64,000 nt of DNA from Ancylobacter novellus (GTDB lineage: Bacteria; Pseudomonadota; Alphaproteobacteria; Rhizobiales; Methylopilaceae): the NCBI GenBank assembly GCA_003241695.1, contig QFPN01000008.1, positions 62,001 to 126,000 of the forward strand, in the 5' to 3' direction. Below, piece after piece: positions 1-8,467 of this stretch. Positions within the stretch are counted from its first letter, which is position 1, and each line of letters opens with the position of its first letter. A model generated the notes under the pieces. It was not told the origin of the DNA. It saw only the letters and a list, made by a program, of their open reading frames with translations, and did not search any database. Both the position numbers and the translations under genes were made by a program.

Positions 1-158
1 CCATAATGGGCGGCGAGGCGGTCGATCAGGCCGCGGAGCGTTTCGGGCTCGAGCAGATCCGCGGCCGGCCGCGCGCCCTCGGCGGGGGCGAGCGTCAGGC
101 TGTCGGCGAAGGGTTCGAGCGGCCCCCGGAACAACCGCGCAAGCGCGGGGATCGTCAT
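1..158 (-). CDS. fhuF: FhuF-like siderophore-iron reductase, N-terminal part
   Basis: The first ~52 codons of a gene that runs off the left edge. The start ATG overlaps the stop of the upstream fhuB as ATGA (155-158), so it is translationally coupled to the permease gene. The visible peptide begins MTIPALARLFRGPLEP and ends LIDRLAAHY, which resembles the start of rhizobial FhuF-type ferric-siderophore reductases. Those proteins release iron from imported siderophores in the cytoplasm. The C-terminal [2Fe-2S] cysteines that define the family lie outside the window, so the call rests on the N-terminus and the operon position. Confidence 0.6.
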   Translation of the reverse strand, partial: MTIPALARLFRGPLEPFADSLTLAPAEGARPAADLLEPETLRGLIDRLAAHY

Positions 159-2182
159 CGCCGCGCCTTCATCAGCCATACGAAATAGAGCCCGCCCAGC
201 GCCGTCGCGACCACCCCGGCCGGGATCTGCCACGGATAGATCGCGTTCCGCCCGATCCAGTCGGCCAGCACCATCAGGATCGCGCCGATCAGCCCCGCGG
301 CGAGGGTTTCGGCGAGCGGCGACCGCGCCCCGGAGAGGCGCGCGAGATGCGGCCCCATCAGCCCGACGAAGCTGAGCGGGCCGACGAGAAGCGTGGAGAT
401 CGCGGTCAAGGCGGAAGCGAAGGCGAGAAGCGCGAGGCGGCTCCGCCCGACCGCGAGGCCGAGCGCCTGCGCCGGCGCGTCGCCGAGCGGCAGGATCGCG
501 AGCCAGCGCGCCGCGAAGGGCAGCGCGAGCGCGGCGAGCGCCGCGGCTGCGCAGGCGCCCGCCGCGAGCGGCGCGGTCACCGCATAGGTCGAGCCCGCGA
601 GCCAGGTGAGGACCTGCGCGGTCCGCGGATCGCCCGACACCAGCACGACCTCGAGCACGGCGTTGAGCAGCGCCGTCAGCCCGACGCCGATCAGCAGCAT
701 CCGCATCGGCGCGAAGGCCGAGCGGCGGCCGATCGCGAGCACGACGGAGAGGCTCGCGAACGCTCCGAGGCCGGCGAACGCGAGCGACGCGCCGTAGCCG
801 AGGCCGGGCGCGAGGAAGGTCGTGGCGATGAGCGCGATGGCGGCGCCGGCCGAGACGCCGAGCAGCTCCGGGCTCGCCATCGGGTTGCCGCTGATCCGCT
901 GCAGGATCGCGCCCGCGGCCGACAGCATGAAGCCCGCCGAAAGCGCCGCCGCGACCCGCGGCCCCCGCCATGTCGAGAGCGCGGCGAAGTCCCGCCCCCA
1001 GGCCCAGAGCCAGCCGTCGGGCGTGCGCCCGAGCGACAGCGCAAGCCAGACGGCGACGGCCGCGAGCGGGACGAGCGGCAGGAGGAGCCCGAGGCCGGGC
1101 GCGCCGCTTCCCGCCCGCGGCCCCTCGTCGGCGGCGCGTTCGCCCGAGGCTGTCGAGCGGAACCGCCAGACGAGCCAGAGCAGCAGCGGCGCGCCGAGCA
1201 GCGCCGTCACAGCGCCTGTCGGCGGCAGCATGCCTCCGGTCGCCGCGACCAGGGCCTGATCGGTCAGGAGCAGCACGCCGGCCGAGACGCCCGCGCCCCA
1301 GACGAGGCGCTGGCCGAAGCTGCGCGCGCCGGCCGCCCGCGCGACCGCGGGCCCCGCGAGCCCGACGAAGCCGATCGCCCCGACCGCGCCGACCACCGAG
1401 GCGCTGACCAGCACCGCCACCACGACCGCGGCGAAGCGGATGAAGGAAAGCGGGACGCCGAGGCTCTTCGCGCCGGCCTCGTCGAGATCGAGCAGCGCGA
1501 GCGGCCGCGCGAGCAGCGCCGCCGCGAGCGCCGCGAGCGCGATGCGGGGGCCGAGGCCCGCCGCGGCCGACCAGTCGTTCTGCGCGAGCGAGCCGGCCTG
1601 CCAGATCATGAGATCGGAGAGCTGCTCGAAATTGCCGATCGTCAGCATCTTGTTCGCGGCTTCGAGCGCGAGCGAGACGATGAGGCCCGCGAGCACCACC
1701 GCGAAGGGCGCGAAGCCGCGGCCTCTCGCGAGCGCCAGCACCAGCGCCATGCTGGCCGCGCCGCCGGCGAGCGCGAGCGGTTCGTAGCCGAAGGCGAGCA
1801 GGCCCGGCGCCCACAGCGTCGCGGCGTAGAGCGCGAAGCGCGCGCCGGCGAACACGCCAAGCGTGCCGGGCTCGGCGAGCGGATTCCTGAGCACCTGCTG
1901 CAGCAGCGCGCCCGCGAGGCCGAGCCCCGCGCCGCAGAGCAGCGCGACCGCGATCCGCGGCAGCGCGCTGTAGCGGACGATGAGCTCGCGCATGTCGCCG
2001 ATGTCGGGCGCGACGAGCGCCTCGAGCCAGCGCCCCGGCGGGGCCGCGGCCGACAGGTTGAAGACCGCGAGCGCGAACCCGAGCGCCAGCAGGCCAAGCG
2101 CGACCGCGGGAGGGCCGAAGGCGGCGCGGCGGCCGGCCTTCGGCGCCCCGGCGGCCGCCCCGAGGTCGGCCCGCGCCGTCAT
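155..2182 (-). CDS. fhuB: Fe(3+)-hydroxamate ABC transporter permease FhuB (fused, two-domain)
   Basis: 675 residues forming two tandem FecCD/BtuC-type permease halves, as in E. coli FhuB, where both halves of the inner-membrane channel are one polypeptide. Each half carries the family loop: NPLAEPGTLG at about residues 100-109 and GNPMASPELLG in the second half. Both halves are rich in hydrophobic helices. The role is import of ferric hydroxamate siderophores across the cytoplasmic membrane together with the binding protein at 2804-3697. The ATPase (FhuC) is not in the window and may lie to the left. The gene overlaps fhuF by ATGA. A 620-bp gap filled with palindromic repeats separates it from fhuD. 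Confidence 0.92.
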   Translation of the reverse strand: MTARADLGAAAGAPKAGRRAAFGPPAVALGLLALGFALAVFNLSAAAPPGRWLEALVAPDIGDMRELIVRYSALPRIAVALLCGAGLGLAGALLQQVLRNPLAEPGTLGVFAGARFALYAATLWAPGLLAFGYEPLALAGGAASMALVLALARGRGFAPFAVVLAGLIVSLALEAANKMLTIGNFEQLSDLMIWQAGSLAQNDWSAAAGLGPRIALAALAAALLARPLALLDLDEAGAKSLGVPLSFIRFAAVVVAVLVSASVVGAVGAIGFVGLAGPAVARAAGARSFGQRLVWGAGVSAGVLLLTDQALVAATGGMLPPTGAVTALLGAPLLLWLVWRFRSTASGERAADEGPRAGSGAPGLGLLLPLVPLAAVAVWLALSLGRTPDGWLWAWGRDFAALSTWRGPRVAAALSAGFMLSAAGAILQRISGNPMASPELLGVSAGAAIALIATTFLAPGLGYGASLAFAGLGAFASLSVVLAIGRRSAFAPMRMLLIGVGLTALLNAVLEVVLVSGDPRTAQVLTWLAGSTYAVTAPLAAGACAAAALAALALPFAARWLAILPLGDAPAQALGLAVGRSRLALLAFASALTAISTLLVGPLSFVGLMGPHLARLSGARSPLAETLAAGLIGAILMVLADWIGRNAIYPWQIPAGVVATALGGLYFVWLMKARR

Positions 2183-2233
2183 GCCCGCGCCCTCGCGCGG
2201 TCGGGGCCTCCGCCAAACGCCCGCGACGGTTCC

Positions 2234-2522
2234 GCCCCCTCCCCCTTGCGGGAAGGGTAAGGGTGGGGGTGGTTCAGAACGGGGCTTCGAACGTCGGCGC
2301 AGAGCGGCTTCGCTTTCTCCGCTTCATTCGGAAACACCCCTACCCCCGCCCTGCAAGGCCAGGGTGGTCGCATATGGACTTGGCTCCGCCCTTCACCTCT
2401 CCCCGGCGGGGAGAGGTCGGTCCGAAGGACCGGGCGAGGGGGCCACGCCCTCTCCTGAAAGCCCTGTGCCCCCCCACCCGCTCGGCTTCGCCTCGCGACC
2501 GCTCCCCGCCGGGGAGAGGTGG
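2234..2522. repeat. Intergenic palindromic repeat cluster (C-rich families) between fhuD and fhuB
   Basis: Two pairs of inverted elements. One is CCCCTCCCCCTTGCGGG-like at 2234-2272, with a reversed relative at 2334-2370. The other is built on CTCCCCGGCGGGGAG at 2393-2442 and, reversed, at 2469-2522. Each element is itself a hairpin. The first is the same family as the elements at 19932-20038, 59950-60057 and 63309-63462. The 210-codon frame that crosses this stretch is an artefact of the repeats, so no gene is called in 2183-2803. Confidence 0.8.
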
Positions 2523-2678
2523 GCCGCAGCGTCCTTCGCCAAAAACGATAGCCCTCCCCGCAAGAGGAAAGGGGGAAGAGCGGCCGACGCCTTTTCGCGG
2601 AGGCCTCGCAATCGGCTAGCATGACGGCGGCGAGCGGGACGCACCTCGGCGCAGGTCCCGCCTGGGCTCCTGCCGCGC

Positions 2679-2776
2679 CGTCATGCCCGCGCCTTCGCGC
2701 GGGCATCGACGACTGCGGCGTAGAGCTCCGCGATCCCGGAAAGTCGTGGATGCCCGCCTGCGGCGGGCATGACGGG
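2679..2776. repeat. Inverted repeat pair, CGTCATGCCCGC family
   Basis: Copies of CGTCATGCCCGCGCxxxGCGCGGGCATC at 2679-2710 and, inverted, GGATGCCCGCCTGCGGCGGGCATGACGG near 2748-2775, separated by about 40 bp. The same family recurs at 16439-16471 and 27236-27330 and near 27526-27570. This looks like a dispersed REP/BIME-type element. Confidence 0.8.
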
Positions 2777-2803
2777 GTCTGGCGGGTCATATCCCGACGC
2801 ATG

Positions 2804-3697
2804 TCAGCCATGGGTTCCGAGCGCGGCGCGGAGCTGGTCGGCGAGGCGGGTCGCGGAGGCGAGGCCGCCGTTCGGATGCACGACCGGCATGGCGATCACC
2901 TCGCCGCGGGCGACCGGCGGCAGCGCGCGCCAGAGCGGGCTGCGGTCGAGCCGGGCGAGAGCGCGGTCGGTCTCGGCCCCGCGATGGAAATGCACGATGC
3001 GCGCCTCCGGCATGGACGCAAGCGTCTCGACCGCGGCGAGCGCGGTGCCGAAGGCGTTCTGCCGTCCTTTCCAGGCGTTGGCCACCCCCGAGCGCGCCGC
3101 CACCGCGCCGAGCACGCTGTTCGAGCTGAACACCGCGAGGTGCCGGCCGTCCTCGAAAAATCGGCAGAGCAGCGTCGGCTGGGGCGAGACCACGGCGTTC
3201 GCCCGCGCGCAGGCCTCGTCGAGCGCCGCGGCGAGCGCGACGCGCGTCCCCTCGCGGCCGACGATCGCGGCGAGCCGGCGCGAGATCAGGTCGAGATTGT
3301 CGAGCGGCGGCCGGCGTTCGAGATCGCCGATGACCTCGACGGGCGCGACGCGGGCGAGCGTCGCGCGGTTGGCGCTCGCCTCCCAGGCGGGCAGCACCAT
3401 CAGGTCGGGGGCGAGATATTCGAGGAATTCGAGGTTCGGCTGCTGGATCGGCCCGAGGTCGAGCACGTTCGCCGGCAGTTCGGGCTGTCCGATCAGGCGC
3501 CGGTAGAGCGGATTGTCGGCGGCGGCGACCGGGGCCGCGCCGAGCGAGACCAGGATCTCGGTGAGCTGCAGTTCGAGCGAGACCACGCGTTTCTGCGCGG
3601 CGGGCGCGGGCCGCGCGGAAACGCAGACGGCCGCCGAAACGGCGGCCGTCGCAACGGCCCTCAGCGCGCCGCGGCGGCTGAGGGACGGGTTCACCAC
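2804..3697 (-). CDS. fhuD: Periplasmic iron-siderophore-binding protein, FhuD-like
   Basis: 297 residues with a twin-arginine-type signal (SRRGAL at residues 7-12, then an Ala-rich hydrophobic stretch to about residue 34). The body is a class III periplasmic binding fold, with VVSLELQLTEILVSLG near the N-terminus and APDLMVLPAWEASANR around residue 95. It should deliver ferric hydroxamate from the outer-membrane receptor to FhuB. Two consecutive GTG codons (3697 and 3694) can start it. The second forms a GTGA overlap with the receptor stop (3691-3694), so translational coupling is likely and that start may be the real one. It lies immediately downstream of the receptor gene. Confidence 0.88.
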   Translation of the reverse strand: MVNPSLSRRGALRAVATAAVSAAVCVSARPAPAAQKRVVSLELQLTEILVSLGAAPVAAADNPLYRRLIGQPELPANVLDLGPIQQPNLEFLEYLAPDLMVLPAWEASANRATLARVAPVEVIGDLERRPPLDNLDLISRRLAAIVGREGTRVALAAALDEACARANAVVSPQPTLLCRFFEDGRHLAVFSSNSVLGAVAARSGVANAWKGRQNAFGTALAAVETLASMPEARIVHFHRGAETDRALARLDRSPLWRALPPVARGEVIAMPVVHPNGGLASATRLADQLRAALGTHG

Positions 3698-6009
3698 TTG
3701 TACGAGACGGTGGCGAGCACGGTGCGGGGAGCGCCGTAATCGCAGCCCTGGAACCCGAGAGCGCAGGAATATGTCTTCTTGTTGAAGAGGTTCGTCGCGT
3801 TCACCTGCCCATAGAAGCCTTGCATCGAGGAGCTGATCGCGCCGAAGTCCATCTTCGCAACCGCATCGAAAGTGACGTAGCTCGGGATGCTGGGGAACTT
3901 CTGGAGCTTCTCTTCGAACGCACCGTCGAAATAGGTCGCCGGGGGAATGTTGGTCTTGCCCACATACTTCACGCCGGCGCCGAGCTTCAAACCGCGAACG
4001 CCCATCGAGGTGAAGTCATAGATCGCCCACAGCGAAGCCTGATGAAGCGGAATTGTGGGGAGACGCTGACCGACGAGGTAATGAATCTCGTCGCCGGTGG
4101 TCGGATCGACGTAGACGCTGTCATCCTTGATCGTCTTCGCGTCCGTATAGGCGTATCCCGCGGAGAGCTGCCAAGGGCCGATCTCGGTCTTTGCCTCAAG
4201 CTCGAAGCCTTTGGACCTGACAAGTCCCACCTGAGTGGGGGTGTCCAGCGTGCCAAACGGCAGGTTCTTCTGCTCGATATGATAAACGGAGCCGGTGATG
4301 AGGGTTTTTCCGTCCGGCGAGGTCCAGCGCACACCGCCTTCATATTGCTTGCCGGTCGTCGGCTTGAGCGTGGTGAGGATGGTGCGTTCAGCCGCCACTG
4401 AAGGAGCAAAAGACTCGCTGTAGGAAACGTATGGCGCGAAACCGTTTGGCGCGAGATAGACGAACCCGAGCCGACCGGTCAGGTCATCATCTTTCTGCTT
4501 GCCGTTGAACATTGCCCAAGCAGGATTTTCGTAGGTGAAATCGGTGGTCGCCCAGTCTTTTCGAAGCCCCCCCAGAAAGATGAACTTATCCAAAATCTTG
4601 ATCTGGTCCTGTGCATAGACGCCGACCTGCGTGATCGTACGGTCGAATCCGCGAGGAGCGCCGCCCACGTCTCCCGTCGGATCCAGTTTGTCTCCCGTAC
4701 CAATGTCGATCCAGCCTCCGGCGCTATCTCGTTGACGAACCGTGTCGTAAGTCTGCCGAGCATAGTCGACGCCGACAACGGCGGTGTGCTCGACAGGCCC
4801 TGTGTCGAAATTGAACTGGAAGTGGTTGTCCGCCGTCCAGACCTTGGAATGTTCTTTTCGTTCGCTGCGCCCGCGGCAGAGCTGGTTTGGGCTGCCGGTC
4901 GGCAAGCACGCCAAAGCCGCCCCATTATCTTCGCCGACAAAACCAAGAGACGTCAGATAGTTCCAGTCCGACTTGGCTTCGAAATAACGTCCGCGCGAGC
5001 TGAAAGAAATATTCTCGTTGAACTTGTGGTCGAAAATATAGGCGATTGCGCCTGAATCGATGTTGTAGCGGTCGAAGCTCGTATCGCCGATGAACAAGTC
5101 ACGCGGGACCCGGCGACCGCCGGGATTGCGGTTCCCGAACACCGTCCCGAACGCGTCCATCGGCGCCACGAACCGCGTGCGGATCTCCTGGTAGTAGCCC
5201 AGCACCGTCAGCGAGGTGTCGTCGGTCGGCTTCCAGGTCAGCGCCGGGGCGATGTAGCGCTTGTCGTCGGGGACGTGGTCGATCCAGGTGTTCGCGTCGC
5301 GCGCCAGCGCGGTCAGGCGGAACGCCCAGTCGCTGCCCTCGCCGCCGATCGGGCCGGAGACGTCGCCCGAAAACTGCTTGGTGTCGAAGCTGCCGCCGGT
5401 GAGGTTGATCTCGCCCTGCGGGGTGAAGGTCGGCCGCTTCGAGATCGAGTTGATGACGCCGCCTGGCGCGAGCTGGCCGTAGAGGATCGACGCCGGCCCC
5501 TTGAGGATCTCGATGCGCTCGAGGCCGTAGACCTCCTGCGAGCCGTCATAGACGTTGGCCTGCAGCTTCATGCCGTCGCGGAGCTGGCCCAGATTGCCGT
5601 TCTCCGACGAGAAGCCGCGGATGTCGAACTCGTCGAGATAAAGCGAGCGCCCCGACGAGAACGACGACACGCCCGGCGTGTAGGCCAACGCCTCCTGCAG
5701 GGTGGTCGCGCCGCGGTCCTCGATCTCGTCGCGGGTCACGATCGAGATCGACTGCGGCGTCTCGACCAGCGGCGTGTCGGTCTTGGAGCCGGTCGCGGTG
5801 CGCGAGGCGACGTAGCCGTCGACCGGGCCTTCGGCGGTCTCCTTGCCCTGCCCCTGCACGTTGATCTCTTCGAGCTGCTGGGCGCTTTCCTGCCCCCGGG
5901 CGACGCCGATCTGCGCCGCCGCGCAGAGCGCCAGAACCGAAACCCCGAGAAAACGCGCCGCCCGGCCGCGCTTGATCCGCACTGTCATCGCCAGTCCCCC
6001 CGAATGCAA
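3691..6009 (-). CDS. TonB-dependent siderophore receptor (FhuA/FoxA type)
   Basis: 772 residues forming an outer-membrane ligand-gated porin for ferric siderophores. A signal peptide covers about residues 8-40, followed by a TonB-box-like LEEINVQG. The plug domain shows TPQSISIVTRDEIEDRG and ERIEILKGPASILYGQ. The 22-strand barrel ends in YKW with a C-terminal aromatic, as outer-membrane insertion requires. The start may be MTVRIK at 5988 rather than 6009. It is the first gene of an operon with fhuD, fhuB and fhuF. The base composition changes inside the gene: the part encoding the plug and first strands (about 5100-5990) is as GC-rich as its neighbours, while most of the barrel (about 3760-5060) is clearly less so, which suggests recombination of the ligand-binding portion. 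The siderophore specificity cannot be read from the sequence. Confidence 0.93.
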   Translation of the reverse strand: MHSGGLAMTVRIKRGRAARFLGVSVLALCAAAQIGVARGQESAQQLEEINVQGQGKETAEGPVDGYVASRTATGSKTDTPLVETPQSISIVTRDEIEDRGATTLQEALAYTPGVSSFSSGRSLYLDEFDIRGFSSENGNLGQLRDGMKLQANVYDGSQEVYGLERIEILKGPASILYGQLAPGGVINSISKRPTFTPQGEINLTGGSFDTKQFSGDVSGPIGGEGSDWAFRLTALARDANTWIDHVPDDKRYIAPALTWKPTDDTSLTVLGYYQEIRTRFVAPMDAFGTVFGNRNPGGRRVPRDLFIGDTSFDRYNIDSGAIAYIFDHKFNENISFSSRGRYFEAKSDWNYLTSLGFVGEDNGAALACLPTGSPNQLCRGRSERKEHSKVWTADNHFQFNFDTGPVEHTAVVGVDYARQTYDTVRQRDSAGGWIDIGTGDKLDPTGDVGGAPRGFDRTITQVGVYAQDQIKILDKFIFLGGLRKDWATTDFTYENPAWAMFNGKQKDDDLTGRLGFVYLAPNGFAPYVSYSESFAPSVAAERTILTTLKPTTGKQYEGGVRWTSPDGKTLITGSVYHIEQKNLPFGTLDTPTQVGLVRSKGFELEAKTEIGPWQLSAGYAYTDAKTIKDDSVYVDPTTGDEIHYLVGQRLPTIPLHQASLWAIYDFTSMGVRGLKLGAGVKYVGKTNIPPATYFDGAFEEKLQKFPSIPSYVTFDAVAKMDFGAISSSMQGFYGQVNATNLFNKKTYSCALGFQGCDYGAPRTVLATVSYKW

Positions 6010-6179
6010 CGCATGGCCATCGGCCGCCGACAGACAAAAAACATCATCTTCAGCAAATCAAATTCATAATTACTGATTCGAAGAGTCTCGATAGACATGT
6101 TGCCGCCACACAACAATCTAGAGATGATCCATTCGTGAAACTCAAATCTCCTTAGAATATTTATAGTTTTCGATTGATC
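6010..6179. promoter_or_regulatory. AT-rich divergent control region with a degenerate ICE/Irr-like box
   Basis: 170 bp between the receptor (minus) and the phosphopantetheinyl transferase (plus), much richer in A/T than the rest of the window. TTAGAATATTTATAG at 6152-6166 resembles the rhizobial iron control element core (TTAGAA, 3 nt, TTCTAA) in 10 of 12 positions. It is a plausible site for an iron regulator acting on one or both genes, but it is a single degenerate match. Confidence 0.35.
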
Positions 6180-6929
6180 ATGGGTTTGAATTGGAATACT
6201 TCTTATCTAGAAGTCCTGCCCCCGCAGCCGGACACGGTCGTGCTCCGCCTCGCGGATCCCGAAACCGTCGCCGCGACGGAGGGGGAGCGGCTCGAGCGCC
6301 TGCTGTCGGCGGAGGAGCGCGACCGCCTGCGCGGCTTCCGCTCAGAGGCCGCGGCGGCGCAGTTCCTCGTCGCCCGCGGGCTTTTGCGCCTCGCTTTGTC
6401 GGCATCTGCGCCAGTCGAGCCGACGGACTGGCGCTTCGAGGCCGGGCCCCACGGCAAGCCGCGCGTCGCCGCGCCGTCGATCGCGCGCGACCTGCGGTTC
6501 AACCTCTCCCACACGCGCGGGCTCGTGGCGCTGGCGCTCTGCGAGGGGTTCGAGGTCGGGGTCGACGTCGAGGAAGTCCGGCCGCTCGACGTCGCGGAGC
6601 TGGCGCCGCTCGCGCTCGCGCCGGAGGAGCGGTCGGCGCTCGAACGGCTCGCGCCCGCGGAGCGGACCGAGCGCTTTTATGCGCTCTGGACGCTCAAGGA
6701 GGCCTACGCCAAGGCGCGGGGGTTCGGGCTGTCGCTGCCGTTCCCCGAGATCGCGTTCGAACCGGACGGCGACGGCTGGCGGCTCGCAAGGGCGCCGCAG
6801 GAGGCGTCGCCCGCGACGTCATGGACCTTCCTGGCGACGCGGCAGACCGGACGCCATCGTCTCGCCGTCGCGGCGCGTGCGCCCGGCGTCGCGATCGTCA
6901 CGGCCGGCGCCCTCCCCCGCGCGGACTGA
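6180..6929 (+). CDS. 4'-phosphopantetheinyl transferase, Sfp type
   Basis: 249 residues. It transfers phosphopantetheine from CoA to carrier-protein serines of NRPS, PKS or fatty-acid systems. The family motifs are present: FNLSHTRG at about 107-114, VGVDVEEV with the Mg-binding acidic residues at about 126-133, and WTLKEAYAKARGFGL around 172-186. The length is normal for the Sfp group. ATG at 6180 was chosen over a TTG two codons upstream. It is divergent from the siderophore receptor, which suggests activation of a siderophore NRPS, but no synthetase lies in the window. No clear ribosome-binding site precedes it. Confidence 0.88.
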   Translation: MGLNWNTSYLEVLPPQPDTVVLRLADPETVAATEGERLERLLSAEERDRLRGFRSEAAAAQFLVARGLLRLALSASAPVEPTDWRFEAGPHGKPRVAAPSIARDLRFNLSHTRGLVALALCEGFEVGVDVEEVRPLDVAELAPLALAPEERSALERLAPAERTERFYALWTLKEAYAKARGFGLSLPFPEIAFEPDGDGWRLARAPQEASPATSWTFLATRQTGRHRLAVAARAPGVAIVTAGALPRAD

Positions 6930-7038
6930 AACACGCCGGGCACCCCGTCGAAACAGACGCGCCCGAAACAGACGTCCCATCGGCGCCGGCGGCGATCCCG
7001 CCAGGCCGCGCCGCAAACCAACGCTCGGGACGGACATC

Positions 7039-8448
7039 ATGGCGAACAAATACGGGACGGCGGCCGCCGACACGCTCTTCGGAACGGATCTGGACGACGT
7101 CATCTTCGGCTATGGCGGCGCGGACGTGCTGCTGGGCCTCGACGGCGACGACAAGATCTATGGCGGCGCCGACAACGATTCCCTCTATGGCGGAAAGGGC
7201 GAGGACACGCTCTACGGCGGCGTCGGCGACGATCTGCTTCAGGGCGGCGCCGGCGCGGACCGGCTCGACGGCGGTCCCGGCCGCGACACCGCGAGCTATG
7301 CGAGTTCGAGCGAATGGGTGCATGTCGACCTGTCGACCGGCATGGGCTCGTCCGGCGACACGATGGGCGACCGCCTCTACGGGATCGAGAACCTCGTCGG
7401 CTCGGCCCATGACGACGTCCTCGTGGGCGACGCGGGCGACAACCGCCTGAGCGGCGGCGGCGGAAACGACCTCCTCGTCGGCGGCGCCGGCGCCGACACG
7501 CTCGACGGCGGGATCGGCAACGACACCGTCTCCTATCGCCACGCCGAAACCGGCGTCGTGCTCGACATGATCGACGGCTATTCGCACGGCGCGGCGATCC
7601 TCGACCGGCTGATCTCGATCGAGAACATCGTCGGCACCGACTTCGCGGACGTCGTGCGGGCCGACCACGCCGACAACAGGCTGTTCGGCGGGGCGGGCGA
7701 CGACGAGCTGTGGGGCCGCGGCGGCGCCGACCGCATCGACGGCGGCGCGGGCGTCGACTGGGCGCGCTTCGACGACAGCCTCGCGGTGAGGGTCAATCTC
7801 GAGACGCATTCCGGCTCCGGCGGCGACGCCGAGGGCGACGAGTACTGGTCGATCGAGAACGTCGCCGGCTCGGACTTCGGCGACGTCCTCATCGGCGACG
7901 CCAAGGCGAACCGGCTGCTCGGCCTCGGCGGAGACGACCAGCTCGACGGCGGCGCGGGCGACGATCTGTTCCGGGACGCGCAGGGCGCCGACCGGTTCGG
8001 CGGCGGCGAAGGCGTGGACACGGTCGACTATTCCGTCATCGAGAACCCGGCGGAGCGCGTGACCGTCAACCTCACGACCGGAAAGGGCGGCCTCGGCGCG
8101 GCTGGCGACAGCTATTCCGGCGTCGAGAACGCGATCGGCAGCTCGGGCGACGACAACACACTCGGAGACAGCTCGCGCGGCGCCGGGAACGCCGACCGCA
8201 TCACCGACTTCGCCGAGGGCGACCGCATCGACTTCTCGGCGATCGACGGCGACGCCTCGGCGGCCGGCCATCAGGGCTTCGAGTTCATCGGCGACGCCGA
8301 CTTCACCGGCCACGGACAGATCCGCGTGTTCCAGGACGGCGGCCAGACCTTCGTCCAGATCGACGTCCAGGGATCGAACAAGGCCGACATGACGATCACG
8401 CTCGACGGGCTGCACGACCTCATCCCCGGCGACTTCGGCCTGATCTGA
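7039..8448 (+). CDS. RTX (hemolysin-type calcium-binding repeat) protein A
   Basis: 469 residues, almost entirely Gly/Asp nonapeptide repeats (GGxGxDxLx type) arranged in larger modules of about 80-110 residues. Each module is a repeat block followed by a beta-rich linker ending in an IEN-V-GS-F-DV pattern: IENLVGSAHDDVLVGDAG, IENIVGTDFADVV, IENVAGSDFGDVLIGDAK and VENAIGSSGDD. The C-terminus (DRITDFAEGDRIDFSAIDG, then FQDGGQTFVQIDV) is the serralysin/M10-type C-terminal domain of type I-secreted proteins. No enzymatic domain is visible. It has no N-terminal signal peptide, as expected for ABC-type secretion. The start is ATG at 7039, with the repeats beginning about ten residues in. It is convergent with the response regulator at 8468. 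It lacks the N-terminal module of the two RTX proteins at 49-55 kb. Confidence 0.88.
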   Translation: MANKYGTAAADTLFGTDLDDVIFGYGGADVLLGLDGDDKIYGGADNDSLYGGKGEDTLYGGVGDDLLQGGAGADRLDGGPGRDTASYASSSEWVHVDLSTGMGSSGDTMGDRLYGIENLVGSAHDDVLVGDAGDNRLSGGGGNDLLVGGAGADTLDGGIGNDTVSYRHAETGVVLDMIDGYSHGAAILDRLISIENIVGTDFADVVRADHADNRLFGGAGDDELWGRGGADRIDGGAGVDWARFDDSLAVRVNLETHSGSGGDAEGDEYWSIENVAGSDFGDVLIGDAKANRLLGLGGDDQLDGGAGDDLFRDAQGADRFGGGEGVDTVDYSVIENPAERVTVNLTTGKGGLGAAGDSYSGVENAIGSSGDDNTLGDSSRGAGNADRITDFAEGDRIDFSAIDGDASAAGHQGFEFIGDADFTGHGQIRVFQDGGQTFVQIDVQGSNKADMTITLDGLHDLIPGDFGLI

Positions 8449-8467
8449 CCAGCCCCCGCCCGGCGGG

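Noticed and set aside
347..2260. 637-codon plus-strand frame opposite fhuB
   Set aside because: Arg/Glu-rich shadow of the fhuB codons with no recognisable motif.
2179..2811. 210-codon minus-strand frame between fhuD and fhuB
   Set aside because: It consists of the translated palindromic repeats, with repeated Pro/Gly/Arg segments and no conserved protein.
6180..6929. Part of a complete siderophore synthesis cluster
   Set aside because: Only the transferase is present. No NRPS, NIS synthetase or hydroxylase gene lies in the window.
7039..8448. Serralysin-type protease
   Set aside because: Only the C-terminal M10-like secretion region is present. There is no HExxHxxGxxH zinc motif.
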